DNA of 64,000 nt from JAFIEN01 sp051859505 (GCA_051859505.1 JBHYFN010000014.1:1-64000), one strand, 5' to 3'. Positions 41,262-50,426 are shown, numbered from the stretch's first letter. The notes: a model not told the origin generated them from the sequence alone. Program-made: numbers and translations.

Positions 41262-42548
41262 ATGGCACGCAGCACCGCCCCCTTTTCGGGGTTCGAATGG
41301 ATGATCGCATGGCGCTACATGCGCGCGCGCCGCGCCGAGGGCGGGATCTCGGTGATGACCTGGATCTCGCTCATCGGGGTGACGCTGGCGGTCTTCGGCC
41401 TGATCGCGGTGCTGGTCGTGCGCTCGGGCTTTCGCGCCGATTTCGTCGATACGATCGTGGGCACCAATGCCCATGTCACGGTCTATTCCGCCGGCACCGT
41501 CAATGCCGCCGGCCGGCTCGAGCGCACGATCCCCGATTACCTCGAGATGGCCGAGCGCATCGCCGCCGCCCCGGGCGTCACCCGCGCGGCCCCGCTCGTG
41601 CGCTCGCAGGTCATGGTCAACAGCCCCTATGGCCGCAGCTTTGTCGAGGTCTACGGCATGTCGGCCGAGGATATCGCGAGCCTGCCCCGCATCGCCGCAC
41701 CCGAACGCGCCGAGGGCGATCTGGCCCGGTTCGAAGAGGGGATCGCCATCGGCTCGGGCGTGGCGCAAGAGCTTGGCGTCATGGTGGGCGACCGGATCCG
41801 CGTCACCTCGCCCGACGGGGTGCGCACCGCCGCCGGAACAAGCCCCCGCGTCGGCGCCTATGAGGTGGTCTATATCTTCACCGCCGGGCGCTGGGATATC
41901 GACCGCACCCGCATCTACATGCCGCTGGCCGAGGCGCAGGTATTCTTCAACCGCGACGGCGTGGTCGACGAGATCGAGGTGATGATCGCCGATCCCGAAC
42001 AGACCGAACGCTACGGCCCCGGCATTGTCGAGGCGGCCGGCCCCGACGCCTTCGGCTGGACATGGCAGCAGCGGCAGGCGGCCTTTCTTGATGCGCTCGA
42101 TGCCGAGGATACGGTGATGAAGGTGATCATGACGATCCTTGTGCTGATCGCCTCGATGAACATCGTCTCGGGGCTGATCATGCTGGTCAAGAACAAGGGG
42201 CGCGATATCGGCATCCTGCGCACCATGGGCCTGACCGAAGGCTCGATCCTGCGGATCTTCTTCATCTGCGGCGCGGGGATCGGCACCCTTGGCACGCTTT
42301 TCGGCGTGATCCTTGGCTGTCTTTTCGCGATCCGCATCGACGTGGTGGTCGCCGTGCTCGAGTTCTTTTCCTCCGGCTCGCTCTGGCAGCCGCAGGTGCG
42401 GGGGATCTACAACATCCCGGCCAAGCTGCAGATGGCGGATGTCCTCTGGTCGATGGGGGTGGCCTTGTCGCTCTCGTGGATCGTGACGATCTTTCCCGCC
42501 CGCCGCGCGGCGCGGATGAACCCGGTCGAGGCGCTGCGCTATGAATGA
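41262..42548 (+). CDS. Lipoprotein-releasing ABC transporter permease (LolC/LolE type)
   Basis: A 428-residue FtsX-fold permease of the Lol system, which detaches outer-membrane lipoproteins from the inner membrane. It shows the N-terminal IAWRYMRARRAEGGISVMTWISLIGV entry split across a cytoplasmic helix and the first transmembrane helix, a large periplasmic domain (about 55-275), and three C-terminal helices with NIVSGLIMLVKNKGRDIGILRTMG split by the coupling helix. A single permease gene, as in many alphaproteobacteria, would act as a homodimer. It overlaps lolD by eight bases. Confidence 0.92.
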   Translation: MARSTAPFSGFEWMIAWRYMRARRAEGGISVMTWISLIGVTLAVFGLIAVLVVRSGFRADFVDTIVGTNAHVTVYSAGTVNAAGRLERTIPDYLEMAERIAAAPGVTRAAPLVRSQVMVNSPYGRSFVEVYGMSAEDIASLPRIAAPERAEGDLARFEEGIAIGSGVAQELGVMVGDRIRVTSPDGVRTAAGTSPRVGAYEVVYIFTAGRWDIDRTRIYMPLAEAQVFFNRDGVVDEIEVMIADPEQTERYGPGIVEAAGPDAFGWTWQQRQAAFLDALDAEDTVMKVIMTILVLIASMNIVSGLIMLVKNKGRDIGILRTMGLTEGSILRIFFICGAGIGTLGTLFGVILGCLFAIRIDVVVAVLEFFSSGSLWQPQVRGIYNIPAKLQMADVLWSMGVALSLSWIVTIFPARRAARMNPVEALRYE

Positions 42549-43260
42549 GCCCGCGCCCCAAACCCCCCAAACCCCCCAACCCCCCCCCCCCGCCCAGCAG
42601 CGTGACGGGCTCGAGAAGGGCGACAACCCCCGCCCCCCCAAAGCCGTGCGGGTGCGGCCGGGGGTCCGCCTTGCGATCAACCCCGGCGAGGTGGTGGCGC
42701 TGATCGCCCCCTCGGGCGCGGGGAAATCGACGCTTCTGCATATCGCGGGCCTTCTTGATGCGCCCGATGCCGGCCGGGTCAGCATCGGCGGCACCGACCT
42801 GACCCGCCTGTCCGACCGCGCCCGCACCGCCGCCCGGCGCGAGGAGGTGGGCTTCATCTACCAGTTCCATCACCTCCTGCCCGAATTCTCGGCGCTCGAG
42901 AATATCGTGCTGCCCCAGCGCGCCAATGCCGTCCCCCGCGCCGAGGCCGAGGCCCATGCCCGCGACCTTCTGGGCCGGGTCGGGCTGGCGGGGCGGGCGG
43001 GGCATCGCCCGGCGGCCCTCTCGGGGGGCGAGGCGCAGCGGGTGGCCTTTTGCCGGGCGCTCGCCAACCGGCCCCGCCTGCTTCTGGCGGACGAGCCGAC
43101 GGGCAATCTCGATCCCGGCACCTCGGACACGGTCTTCGAGGCGCTGCTCGAGTTGGTGCGGGCCACCGGCCTTGCGGCGCTGATCGCGACGCATAACCTT
43201 GATCTTGCGGCGCGGATGGACCGGGTCTTGCGGCTGGAAAAGGGCCGGCTGGCCGCGTGA
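42541..43260 (+). CDS. lolD: Lipoprotein-releasing ABC transporter ATPase LolD, N-terminus altered
   Basis: A 239-residue ABC ATPase partner of the permease just upstream (8-base overlap). Walker A (APSGAGKST), the Q-loop (FIYQFHH), signature LSGGEAQR, Walker B (LLLADEP) and switch His (IATHN) are all intact. The N-terminus is odd: residues 5-20 are a Gln-Thr-Pro/Pro run encoded over a C-rich tract, and where LolD proteins normally have an aromatic A-loop residue after EK, this one reads LEKGDNPRPP, with no Tyr or Phe. The A-loop normally stacks on the adenine of ATP, so nucleotide affinity may be lower. The rest aligns without gaps. Confidence 0.9.
   Translation: MNEPAPQTPQTPQPPPPAQQRDGLEKGDNPRPPKAVRVRPGVRLAINPGEVVALIAPSGAGKSTLLHIAGLLDAPDAGRVSIGGTDLTRLSDRARTAARREEVGFIYQFHHLLPEFSALENIVLPQRANAVPRAEAEAHARDLLGRVGLAGRAGHRPAALSGGEAQRVAFCRALANRPRLLLADEPTGNLDPGTSDTVFEALLELVRATGLAALIATHNLDLAARMDRVLRLEKGRLAA
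42580..42591 (+). repeat. 12-base C homopolymer within lolD
   Basis: Twelve consecutive C after two ACCCCCCAA-type units, inside codons 14-17 of lolD. Long homopolymers are prone to slippage, and a change of one base would frameshift lolD. Confidence 0.85.
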
Positions 43261-43285
43261 GCGCAACGACGGAAGGGGGGCAGGC

Positions 43286-44290
43286 ATGACGCAGACCAGG
43301 ATCGCGGTCGAGACGATCGCCGATGTGACGAAAGCCGCGCTTGTCGCGCATGGCGCGGGTGCGGTGCAGGCCGCCTCGGTCGCGCGGGCGGTGGCGCGGG
43401 CCGAGGCGCTGGGCAATGTGATCTGCGGTCTTTACTATGTCGAAAGCTATTGCAGCCAGCTTGTCTCGGGCCGGGTCAGGGGGCAGGCCAGCCCGGTCGT
43501 GACCCAGCCCCGGCCGGGCGCGGTGACGGTGGATGCGGCCTTCGGCTTTGCCCAGCCCGCCTTCGATGCCGGCCTGCCGCAGGCCGTGGCCGCGGCCCGG
43601 GCCAATGGGGTTGCCACCCTGGCCGTGGCCCATGCCCATACCTGCACCTCGCTGGGCTATTTCACCGAACGGATCGGGGCCGAGGGGCTGATCGGGCTGG
43701 GCTTCACCAATGCCACCCCCGTCGTGGCCCCGCCGGGCGGCAACCGCCCCGTGATCGGCACCAATCCCGTGGCCCTGACCGTGCCCGGCCCCGAGGGCGA
43801 CCCGGACAAGCCGCTGATGCAGTTCGATTTCTCGACCTCGGCCGTGGCGCTGGGCAAGATCACCATGGCGCGCGCGGCGGGCGAGCCGATCCCCGAAGGC
43901 TGGGCCGTCGACAGCGCCGGCCGCCCGACGACCGATCCCGAAGCCGCGCTGGGCGGCGCGCTTCTGAGTGCGGGCGGGCACAAGGGCTGGGGCTTCGGCC
44001 TGATGGCCGAGGTGATGGCGGCCTGCCTGACCGGTTCGGTCAATTCGCTTGACGTGGCCGCGATCAAATCCGCCGAGGGCCCGCCGCATGACCTCGGCCA
44101 GTTCTACATCCTGATCGACCCCGGCACCCATACGGCGCCCGAGACCTTCGCCCGCCGCTTCGCCCGTCTGGCCGAGGCCGTCGCCGCACAGGAGGGCGCC
44201 CGCCTGCCCGGTGCCGCCCGCCCCGTGGCAGACACCGTCGCCGTGCCCGAGGCGCTCTGGTCGCGGATCACCGCGCTCGCCCGCGCCTGA
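43286..44290 (+). CDS. Malate/L-lactate dehydrogenase-like (Ldh_2) family oxidoreductase
   Basis: A 334-residue NAD(P)-dependent dehydrogenase of the Ldh_2/ureidoglycolate dehydrogenase family. It carries the family segments HAHTCTSLGYFTERIGAEGL, GLGFTNATPVVAPPGG and IGTNPVAL, and HKGWGFGLMAEV near the C-terminus. The family reduces 2-oxo acids or related imines; the exact substrate is unknown. GGAAGGGGGG precedes the ATG. It follows lolD by 25 bases but need not be functionally linked. Confidence 0.87.
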   Translation: MTQTRIAVETIADVTKAALVAHGAGAVQAASVARAVARAEALGNVICGLYYVESYCSQLVSGRVRGQASPVVTQPRPGAVTVDAAFGFAQPAFDAGLPQAVAAARANGVATLAVAHAHTCTSLGYFTERIGAEGLIGLGFTNATPVVAPPGGNRPVIGTNPVALTVPGPEGDPDKPLMQFDFSTSAVALGKITMARAAGEPIPEGWAVDSAGRPTTDPEAALGGALLSAGGHKGWGFGLMAEVMAACLTGSVNSLDVAAIKSAEGPPHDLGQFYILIDPGTHTAPETFARRFARLAEAVAAQEGARLPGAARPVADTVAVPEALWSRITALARA

Positions 44291-44403
44291 GCGGCGGAAA
44301 CCGGCGCAACTGCCCGCCACACCGGCAGAACCTCGCCAGAGCGTGAGCGCCGGGGCAGGGCGGCCCGATTGATCGCCGCGCCCCGCTGCGATAGAGCCAT
44401 CTC

Positions 44404-45087
44404 ATGCCGTTCCGCCCCACCCCTCGCGCCTCTGCCGCCCTTGCCGCCCTTGCCCTCGCCCTTGGCGTCGCCGGCGCCCCCGGGCCGGCCGCGGCCCATC
44501 CACATATCTTCGTCGAGGCCGAGGTCGCCATCGTCTTTGACGATGCGGGGCAGGTGGCCGGCGTGCAGCTGGTCTGGGTCTATGACGACTTCTTCTCTTT
44601 CCTGCTGACGGCCGACCTCGGGATCGACATGCAGGGCACCCTGACCCTGACCCCCGAAGAGCATCAGATCCTTGCCGACAATGTCCTGCAATGGCCCGCC
44701 GATTTCGGCGGCGATCTGGTGGTGATGCAGGACGGCCGCCCGCTGGCGCTGGCCGCGCCGCAGCAACAGCGCGTCGATTATGTCAACGGACGGGTGCACG
44801 AGATCCATGTCCGCCCCCTCCGCCAGCCCGCCGATCCCAGCCGGCCCGTCGATGTGCAGGTCTATGACCCCTATTACTACGTCGCCTACGAGGTGGTGGG
44901 CGATATCGGCCTGATCGGCCGCGCGGGCTGCGAGATCCGCTATACCCCGGCCGATCTGATGAGCGCCTATGCGCTGGTCGAGGAACTGCTCTTCGGCCGG
45001 CCCGCCTATGACGTCGGCCCCGACGAGGATTTCCCCGCCGTGGGCGATGCCTTCGCCGATACCGTCACGGTGCAATGCGCGCCCTGA
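44404..45087 (+). CDS. DUF1007 periplasmic protein
   Basis: A 227-residue exported protein. The signal (AALAALALALGVAGAPGPAAA) is followed by the family start HPHIFVEAEVAIVFD, a His-rich N-terminus that may bind metal, and a DPYYYVAY segment. DUF1007 genes are regularly paired with NicO-type nickel/cobalt transporters, as here: the next gene overlaps it by 13 bases. It likely delivers or buffers Ni or Co for that transporter. Confidence 0.88.
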   Translation: MPFRPTPRASAALAALALALGVAGAPGPAAAHPHIFVEAEVAIVFDDAGQVAGVQLVWVYDDFFSFLLTADLGIDMQGTLTLTPEEHQILADNVLQWPADFGGDLVVMQDGRPLALAAPQQQRVDYVNGRVHEIHVRPLRQPADPSRPVDVQVYDPYYYVAYEVVGDIGLIGRAGCEIRYTPADLMSAYALVEELLFGRPAYDVGPDEDFPAVGDAFADTVTVQCAP

Positions 45088-46187
45088 CCCGACAGCCGGT
45101 GCTGCTGGCCATCGCGGGCCTGGCGCTTCTGGCCGTGGTCTGGCTTTGGGGCATGGGCGGGGCCGAGAGGGTGGGGGCCGCCGCGGCAGCGGGGCAGCGC
45201 GATGTGCAGAACGCCATGGCCGGCGCGCTTCGGCGGTTGCAGGCGGGCGATTGGGCGGCGCTGCTGACGCTTTGGGGCCTGTGCTTCGCCTACGGGTTCT
45301 TTCACGCCGCGGGGCCGGGCCATGGCAAGCTGGTGATCGGCGGCTACGGGCTGGGGCGGCGGGTGCCGATGGGGCGGCTGGCGGGGCTGGCCGTGACCTC
45401 GAGCCTGGCGCAGGCGGTGACGGCGGTGCTGCTGGTCTATGCGGGCGTCCTTGTGCTGGGCTGGAGCCGCGAGCGGATGCAGGGCCTGGCCGATGCGGGG
45501 CTGCAGGCGCTGTCGATGGGGCTGATCGCGCTGATCGGGCTCTGGCTGATGCTGCGGGGCCTGCGCGGCCTCTGGCGGCTGTGGTCGGCAGGCGCGGTGC
45601 CTGCGACCCCCGAGGAGGCCCCCGAGGCGGCAGAGCCTGCGCCCCTGACCTTGCAGACCGCCACCGTCCTGCCCGCGGCTTCGGGCAGCCTTTACGCGCT
45701 GGGCCGCGCCGATGCGATGGTCCTTCCTGCGGGAGAAGGGCAGGGCGCAGGGCAGGGCGGGGCGCTGGCCGCTTCGACCCCCGCCCCCGACCATGCCCAT
45801 TCCGGCAGCCCCGGCGAGGTCTGCGCCACCTGCGGCCATGCCCATGGCCCCAGCCTCGAACAGGTCGAGGCGGTCCGCAGCTGGCGCGACGCCGCCCTGA
45901 TCATCGCCGCCATCGCCGTGCGCCCCTGCACGGGCGCGCTGTTCCTTCTGGTGCTGACATGGCGTCTGGGGATCGACTGGGCCGGCGTGGTGGGGGCCTT
46001 CGTCATGGCGCTCGGCACCGCCAGCGTGACCGTGCTGGTGGCCGTGGCCTCGGTCTCGCTGCGGGAAAGCGCGCTGATGCAGCTGGCCTCGGGCCCCGCC
46101 ACCGCGCGCGCCATGGCCCTGTTCGAGGCGCTGGCCGGGGCGCTCGTGCTGATCCTGTCGCTGCAGCTGATGCTGCGCGCCCTCTGA
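45075..46187 (+). CDS. NicO/RcnA-type nickel-cobalt transporter
   Basis: A 370-residue membrane protein with the family marks HAAGPGHGKLVIGGY in an early helix and AVRPCTGALFLL in a late helix, plus a cytoplasmic or periplasmic His-rich loop (DHAHSG, CGHAHG) between about residues 230 and 265 that could bind metal. Family members move Ni2+ or Co2+, in either direction depending on subgroup. The overlap with the DUF1007 gene indicates a unit. A role in cobalt supply for the CobST chelatase is inference. Confidence 0.87.
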   Translation: MRALTRQPVLLAIAGLALLAVVWLWGMGGAERVGAAAAAGQRDVQNAMAGALRRLQAGDWAALLTLWGLCFAYGFFHAAGPGHGKLVIGGYGLGRRVPMGRLAGLAVTSSLAQAVTAVLLVYAGVLVLGWSRERMQGLADAGLQALSMGLIALIGLWLMLRGLRGLWRLWSAGAVPATPEEAPEAAEPAPLTLQTATVLPAASGSLYALGRADAMVLPAGEGQGAGQGGALAASTPAPDHAHSGSPGEVCATCGHAHGPSLEQVEAVRSWRDAALIIAAIAVRPCTGALFLLVLTWRLGIDWAGVVGAFVMALGTASVTVLVAVASVSLRESALMQLASGPATARAMALFEALAGALVLILSLQLMLRAL

Positions 46188-46228
46188 CCCGGCTGGACGC
46201 GCGCCGCCCCACCGCCTAAAGGCGGGGG

Positions 46229-47611
46229 ATGATCCCGGCCCCGTCGCCTCAACCCGCCCAGACCTGGGCCGAGCATATCCGCGCGCTCCTGCTGCTGGGC
46301 GTGCCGCTGATCGCGTCGAACCTTGCGCAATTCGTGATCGGCCTGACCGACATGCTGATGCTGGGCTGGTATGATGTCGCGGCACTGGCGGCCGCAACGC
46401 TTGCCACCTCGCTGTTTTTCCTGCTGTTCCTGATCGGGATCGGTTTCGCCAATGCGGTGGCCCCGCTGGTCGCCGCCGCCGTCTCGGCCGGGGAAGAGAC
46501 CGAGGTGCGCCGCGTGACCCGGATGGGCCTGTGGCTGTCGGTGATCTTCGGGCTGGCGGCGACGCTGCCGCTGATGTGGTCGGGCGCCCTCTTTCGCGCC
46601 ATCGGACAGGACGAGGCGCTGGCGGGCCTCGCGCAGGATTACCTCAGGATCGCGGGCTGGGGCCTGATCCCGGCGCTTCTGGGGACGGTGCTGCGCTCTT
46701 ACCTTTCGGCGCTGGAGCTGACGGCGATGATCCTCTGGGCCACGCTCGGGGCGGCATTGCTGAACGCCGGGCTGAACTACATGCTGATCTTCGGCAACTG
46801 GGGCGCGCCGGAACTGGGCATCCGGGGTGCCGCCATCGCCTCGGTCGGCACGGCACTGCTGACGCTGGTGATCCTCCTGGTCTATGCGCTGTGGAAGGTG
46901 CCGCAATATCAGCTGCTCCGCCGCCTCTGGAAGCCCGACATGGCGGCGATGGGCCGGGTGTTCCGGCTGGGCCTGCCGATCGGGCTGACGGCGCTGGCCG
47001 AATCCGGGCTCTTTGCCGGGAGTGCGGTGCTGGTGGGCTGGATCGGCACGCTCGAGCTTGCCGCCCACGGGATCGCGCTGCAACTGGCCTCGGCCGCCTT
47101 CATGCTGCACCTCGGCCTCAGCCAGGCGGTGACGGTGCGCGCCGGTCGCGCCTTCGGCCGGCAGGACGAGGCGGCCCTGCGGCGCGGCGCTCTGGTGGCC
47201 CATGCGATCTCGGCCGGCTTCTCGATCGCGACCGTGATCCTGTTCCTCGCCATGCCCGAGACGCTGATCGGCCTTTTCGTCGATCCCGGCGATCCCCTGC
47301 GCTCCGAGGTGATCGCCATCGGCGTCACGCTGATCGTGCTGGCGGCCCTGTTCAACCTGACCGACGGGGCACAGGTCGTGGCGCTGGGCCTGTTGCGCGG
47401 GGTGCAGGATGCGACCGTGCCGATGATCCATGCGGTGATCAGCTACTGGCTGGTCGGCATTCCGGTCAGCCTTGTGCTGGGCTTCTGGCTGGGCATGGGC
47501 GCGGTCGGGGTCTGGCTTGGCCTTGTCGTGGGGCTGGCGGTGGCGGCGGTCCTGCTGACCTGGCGCTTCTGGGCGCGGTCGGTCAGGATCGCCAGGGCGC
47601 CACAGAGTTAG
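46229..47611 (+). CDS. MATE family efflux transporter
   Basis: A 460-residue protein with about 12 transmembrane helices in two similar halves, matching the NorM/DinF class. Family residues include LIASNLAQFVIGLTDMLMLG in helix 1 and the GLPIGLTALAESGLFAG start of the second half. It would export cationic or aromatic compounds using Na+ or H+. The stop overlaps the ribosome-binding site of the dedA-like gene. Confidence 0.93.
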   Translation: MIPAPSPQPAQTWAEHIRALLLLGVPLIASNLAQFVIGLTDMLMLGWYDVAALAAATLATSLFFLLFLIGIGFANAVAPLVAAAVSAGEETEVRRVTRMGLWLSVIFGLAATLPLMWSGALFRAIGQDEALAGLAQDYLRIAGWGLIPALLGTVLRSYLSALELTAMILWATLGAALLNAGLNYMLIFGNWGAPELGIRGAAIASVGTALLTLVILLVYALWKVPQYQLLRRLWKPDMAAMGRVFRLGLPIGLTALAESGLFAGSAVLVGWIGTLELAAHGIALQLASAAFMLHLGLSQAVTVRAGRAFGRQDEAALRRGALVAHAISAGFSIATVILFLAMPETLIGLFVDPGDPLRSEVIAIGVTLIVLAALFNLTDGAQVVALGLLRGVQDATVPMIHAVISYWLVGIPVSLVLGFWLGMGAVGVWLGLVVGLAVAAVLLTWRFWARSVRIARAPQS

Positions 47612-47619
47612 GAGACGCC

Positions 47620-48234
47620 ATGTTCGACTGGATCGCCGATCTGATCTCGGCCGGGGGGATCCCCGGCGTGGCCGCGGTCATGCTGCTGGAAAATCTCTTT
47701 CCCCCGATCCCGTCCGAACTGGTGATGCCGATGGCGGGCTTTCTGGCGGGCACGGGCGAACTGCCGCTCATCCCCGTCATCCTTGCCGGCGTGCTGGGGT
47801 CGGTTCTGGGCACGCTCTTCTGGTACTGGATCGGCCATGCCATGGGCGAGGCGCGGTTCCTGGCCTTCATCGACCGCTACGGCTTCTGGCTGACGCTGAG
47901 CCGGGACGAGGCCGAGCGCGCGCTCGCCTGGTTCCGGCGCTGGGGCTATTGGGCGATCTTCCTGGGGCGGATGGTGCCGGGGATGCGGACGCTGATCTCG
48001 GTCCCGGCGGGGCTGTCGGGGATGCCGATGCTGCCGTTTCTGGCGATCACCACGGCGGGCAGCCTGATCTGGGTGACATTCCTCACCCTCGGCGGCCTCC
48101 TGCTCGAGGCGAATTACCACCTTCTGGCGGAATGGCTGGACCCCGGAACGACGATCGTCATCGGCCTGGTCGTGGCGCTTTATCTCTATCGGGTGATCCG
48201 GGGCTTCCTGCGCCGCTTCGACCGGCGCGGCTGA
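47620..48234 (+). CDS. DedA family membrane protein
   Basis: A 204-residue VTT/DedA protein, a family linked to lipid scrambling (undecaprenyl phosphate or phospholipids). The typical ENLFPPIPSELVMPMAGFLAG and GRMVPGMRTLISVPAGLSGM re-entrant motifs are present, with the conserved Arg in the second. GGAG lies at 47611-47614, inside the end of the MATE gene, so the two are probably co-translated. Confidence 0.93.
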   Translation: MFDWIADLISAGGIPGVAAVMLLENLFPPIPSELVMPMAGFLAGTGELPLIPVILAGVLGSVLGTLFWYWIGHAMGEARFLAFIDRYGFWLTLSRDEAERALAWFRRWGYWAIFLGRMVPGMRTLISVPAGLSGMPMLPFLAITTAGSLIWVTFLTLGGLLLEANYHLLAEWLDPGTTIVIGLVVALYLYRVIRGFLRRFDRRG

Positions 48235-48249
48235 CCCTGGTCGGGCTGC

Positions 48250-48333
48250 GCCCGATCAGATCGGATGCGCCGGGGAGGGGGCGGCCAGGCCGGGCCGGGC
48301 CGAACCGGGCCCGATCAGATCGGATGCGCCGGG
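48250..48333. repeat. 25-bp direct repeat at the end of the PfkB gene
   Basis: A sequence of 25 bases occurs exactly twice, at 48250-48274 and 48309-48333 (both contain CCCGATCAGATCGGATGC). The second copy encodes the last residues and the stop of the PfkB gene. The spacing of 59 bases suggests a local duplication. Confidence 0.85.
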
Positions 48334-49328
48334 CAATGGTCGATCAGCCGGGCGATATCCTCGGGCCGGCACAGCGCCGTGCCTTCCGTCATCACCGCCG
48401 CCGAGGCCGCGGCCACCCCCCGCGTCAGCGCCTCGGCCAGCGCCACCCCTTCGGCCAGCGCGAGGGTGAAACTGCCGACGAAACTGTCGCCCGCCCCCAC
48501 CTTGCTGCGCACCGGCACATCGGCGGCGCGCGAATGCAGCCGCTGCCCCTCGGTCGCCAGAACCGACCCTTCCGGCCCGCGCGCCACGATCACGATCCGC
48601 GCAATCCCCCGCGCCACGAGCGACGAGGCGAAATCCGCGCTCTCGCCCAGATCCGCAAGCGGGCGCCCGGCCAGCACATTCGCCTCGTCATGGTTCATCC
48701 GAAGCACCATCGGCGCCCCGCCCATAGACCCGCCCGGTGCGCCTGCCGGTGCCTCGCCCGGTGCTCCTCCCGGAGCGCCTGCCACCCCGTCCCCGGCCGC
48801 CACCGCGAACAGACCCGGCCCCGAGGTATCGACCACCACATCGGCCCCCTTGGCAGCCAGATCCCGGCACAGATCGGGAATGATCCGCCCCTGCACCCCG
48901 GGCGGCAGACTGCCCGAAAGGACCACGATCCCCCCGACCGCCGCCCGCTCGACCACATCCCGGCGCAGATGCTCCACATCCTCCTGCGACCAAAGCGGTC
49001 CGGGCAGCATGAAGCGGTATTGCCCGCCGCTCTGCCGGTCGGTCACGGCCAGCGAGGTGCGCGTCTCGCCCGAGGTCTCGTGCACGATGACATCGATCCC
49101 CGCCGCCGTCAGAAGCTGCGCCAGCCGCGCCCCGGTATGGCCCCCCAGGGCCACAAGACAGCGCGAGGGGCCGCCCAGAATGGCGATCGCCCGGCTCACG
49201 TTGATCCCGCCGCCGCCGGGATGGGTATGGGCCGGATCGCACCGCAACTTCAGCCCGGGTTCGACATGATCCACCCCCGTCGCCAGATCCAGCGCGGGGT
49301 TGAGAGTGACGGTCAGGATATCGCGCAT
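48315..49328 (-). CDS. PfkB-family sugar kinase (1-phosphofructokinase-like)
   Basis: A 337-residue ribokinase-fold kinase of the LacC/FruK type, phosphorylating a sugar phosphate. It starts ILTVTLNPALDLAT, has the GGGGINVSRAIAILGG substrate loop and the catalytic VGAGDSFVGSF. An extra low-complexity stretch of about 25 residues (APGGAPGEAPAGAPGG and flanks, at about 48710-48790) interrupts the strand before RMNHDEANVLAG, where family members read directly on. The start at 49328 is chosen to match the family. No PTS genes are near. Confidence 0.87.
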   Translation of the reverse strand: MRDILTVTLNPALDLATGVDHVEPGLKLRCDPAHTHPGGGGINVSRAIAILGGPSRCLVALGGHTGARLAQLLTAAGIDVIVHETSGETRTSLAVTDRQSGGQYRFMLPGPLWSQEDVEHLRRDVVERAAVGGIVVLSGSLPPGVQGRIIPDLCRDLAAKGADVVVDTSGPGLFAVAAGDGVAGAPGGAPGEAPAGAPGGSMGGAPMVLRMNHDEANVLAGRPLADLGESADFASSLVARGIARIVIVARGPEGSVLATEGQRLHSRAADVPVRSKVGAGDSFVGSFTLALAEGVALAEALTRGVAAASAAVMTEGTALCRPEDIARLIDHCPAHPI

Positions 49329-49511
49329 TTCGGCCCCGGTGCGATGGCTCGGCAGTGACTTTGCGTCACCGGGCAAGGGCTGCCCGGCGTCGGCCCGGTC
49401 GCCGGTTCCTGTCACACCGGCCCGGACCGCGCCCGGAGTCTCTGCACGCGCAGGCGGCGGGATGCAACGGAAATGTTAGCGGTAGCAGCCGCAGGCGGCC
49501 CGTCGCCGGCC

Positions 49512-50426
49512 CTAAAGCAGCTGATAGCTCACCGGGACATATCGGAACCCCTCGCCCTGGGCCTCGACGAATCCCGCCGCGGGGAAGGGCATGTGATAGC
49601 CCAGCACCGGGATCCTGTCGGCCGCAGCCATCCCCAGAAGCCGGCGCCGGGTCGCCGCGGCCTGCGCCTTGTCGGCATCGAAGCGCACTTCCCAGTCGGG
49701 CCGGCCCAGCGACCAGACATAGTGATTGGCCGTATCCGCCATCAACAGCAACTGCTGTCCGCCGCTCTCCAGCATGTAGGCCATGTGCCCCGGCGTATGG
49801 CCCGAGGCATCGACCGCGGTGATCCCGCTGCGCAGAGCGTCGCCGGGCGCGATCATCGTCATCGCCTCGGCAAAGGGCCGCACCCGCGCCTCGAAGCCCT
49901 CGTTGTCGGCTCCGGCCCAGAAATCGAACTCCACAGCCCCGGTCACATAGACGGCATTGGCGAAGGTCGGGTTGCCCTCGGCATCCGTCATCCCGCCGAT
50001 ATGATCGCCATGCATATGGGTCAGCACCACATGGCTCACATCGCCCGGCGCATATCCCGCGGCCTGCAGCGCAGCCGTGATGCCGGCGGGATCGAGGCCG
50101 GTGTCGAACAGGATCACCTCCGATCCGGTCTCGACCAGAACCGGGGTGAAGAAGTTGTGACTGAGCTCGGTCGAGATGAAATGCGCGGCCGAGACTTCGG
50201 CGAATTCCTCGGCCGGGACATTCATCCCGAAGGTCTCCTGCGGGGCCTCCATCGGCCGGCTGCCCGCAAGAAGCGGAACCACCCGGAAATCGCCCAGCCG
50301 GAAATGGCGATGCGTCGGCAGGGGCAGGCCTGCCTCCTGTGCGGCCGCCCCTGCGGGCAGCAGGCCCAGAGCGGCAACCGGAACGGCGGCCCCAAGGGCA
50401 AGCGTCTGGCGTCGGTTCAGTTCCAT
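49512..50426 (-). CDS. Tat-exported metallo-beta-lactamase-fold hydrolase
   Basis: A 304-residue protein with a twin-arginine-like signal (NRRQTLALGAAVPVAALGLL, then AAAQ) and a metallo-beta-lactamase fold: HMHGDHIGG, the second His in GHTPGHMAYM, and the Asp in MADTANH. Substrate unknown (lactone, ester or phosphate). The start at 50426 follows AGGAGG. It is upstream of nothing on its strand and is preceded by the composite repeat. Confidence 0.88.
   Translation of the reverse strand: MELNRRQTLALGAAVPVAALGLLPAGAAAQEAGLPLPTHRHFRLGDFRVVPLLAGSRPMEAPQETFGMNVPAEEFAEVSAAHFISTELSHNFFTPVLVETGSEVILFDTGLDPAGITAALQAAGYAPGDVSHVVLTHMHGDHIGGMTDAEGNPTFANAVYVTGAVEFDFWAGADNEGFEARVRPFAEAMTMIAPGDALRSGITAVDASGHTPGHMAYMLESGGQQLLLMADTANHYVWSLGRPDWEVRFDADKAQAAATRRRLLGMAAADRIPVLGYHMPFPAAGFVEAQGEGFRYVPVSYQLL

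Noticed and set aside
45692..47431. 579-codon open frame opposite the NicO and MATE genes
   Set aside because: Spans two well-supported genes in the opposite sense; His/Arg/Gln-rich with no fold.
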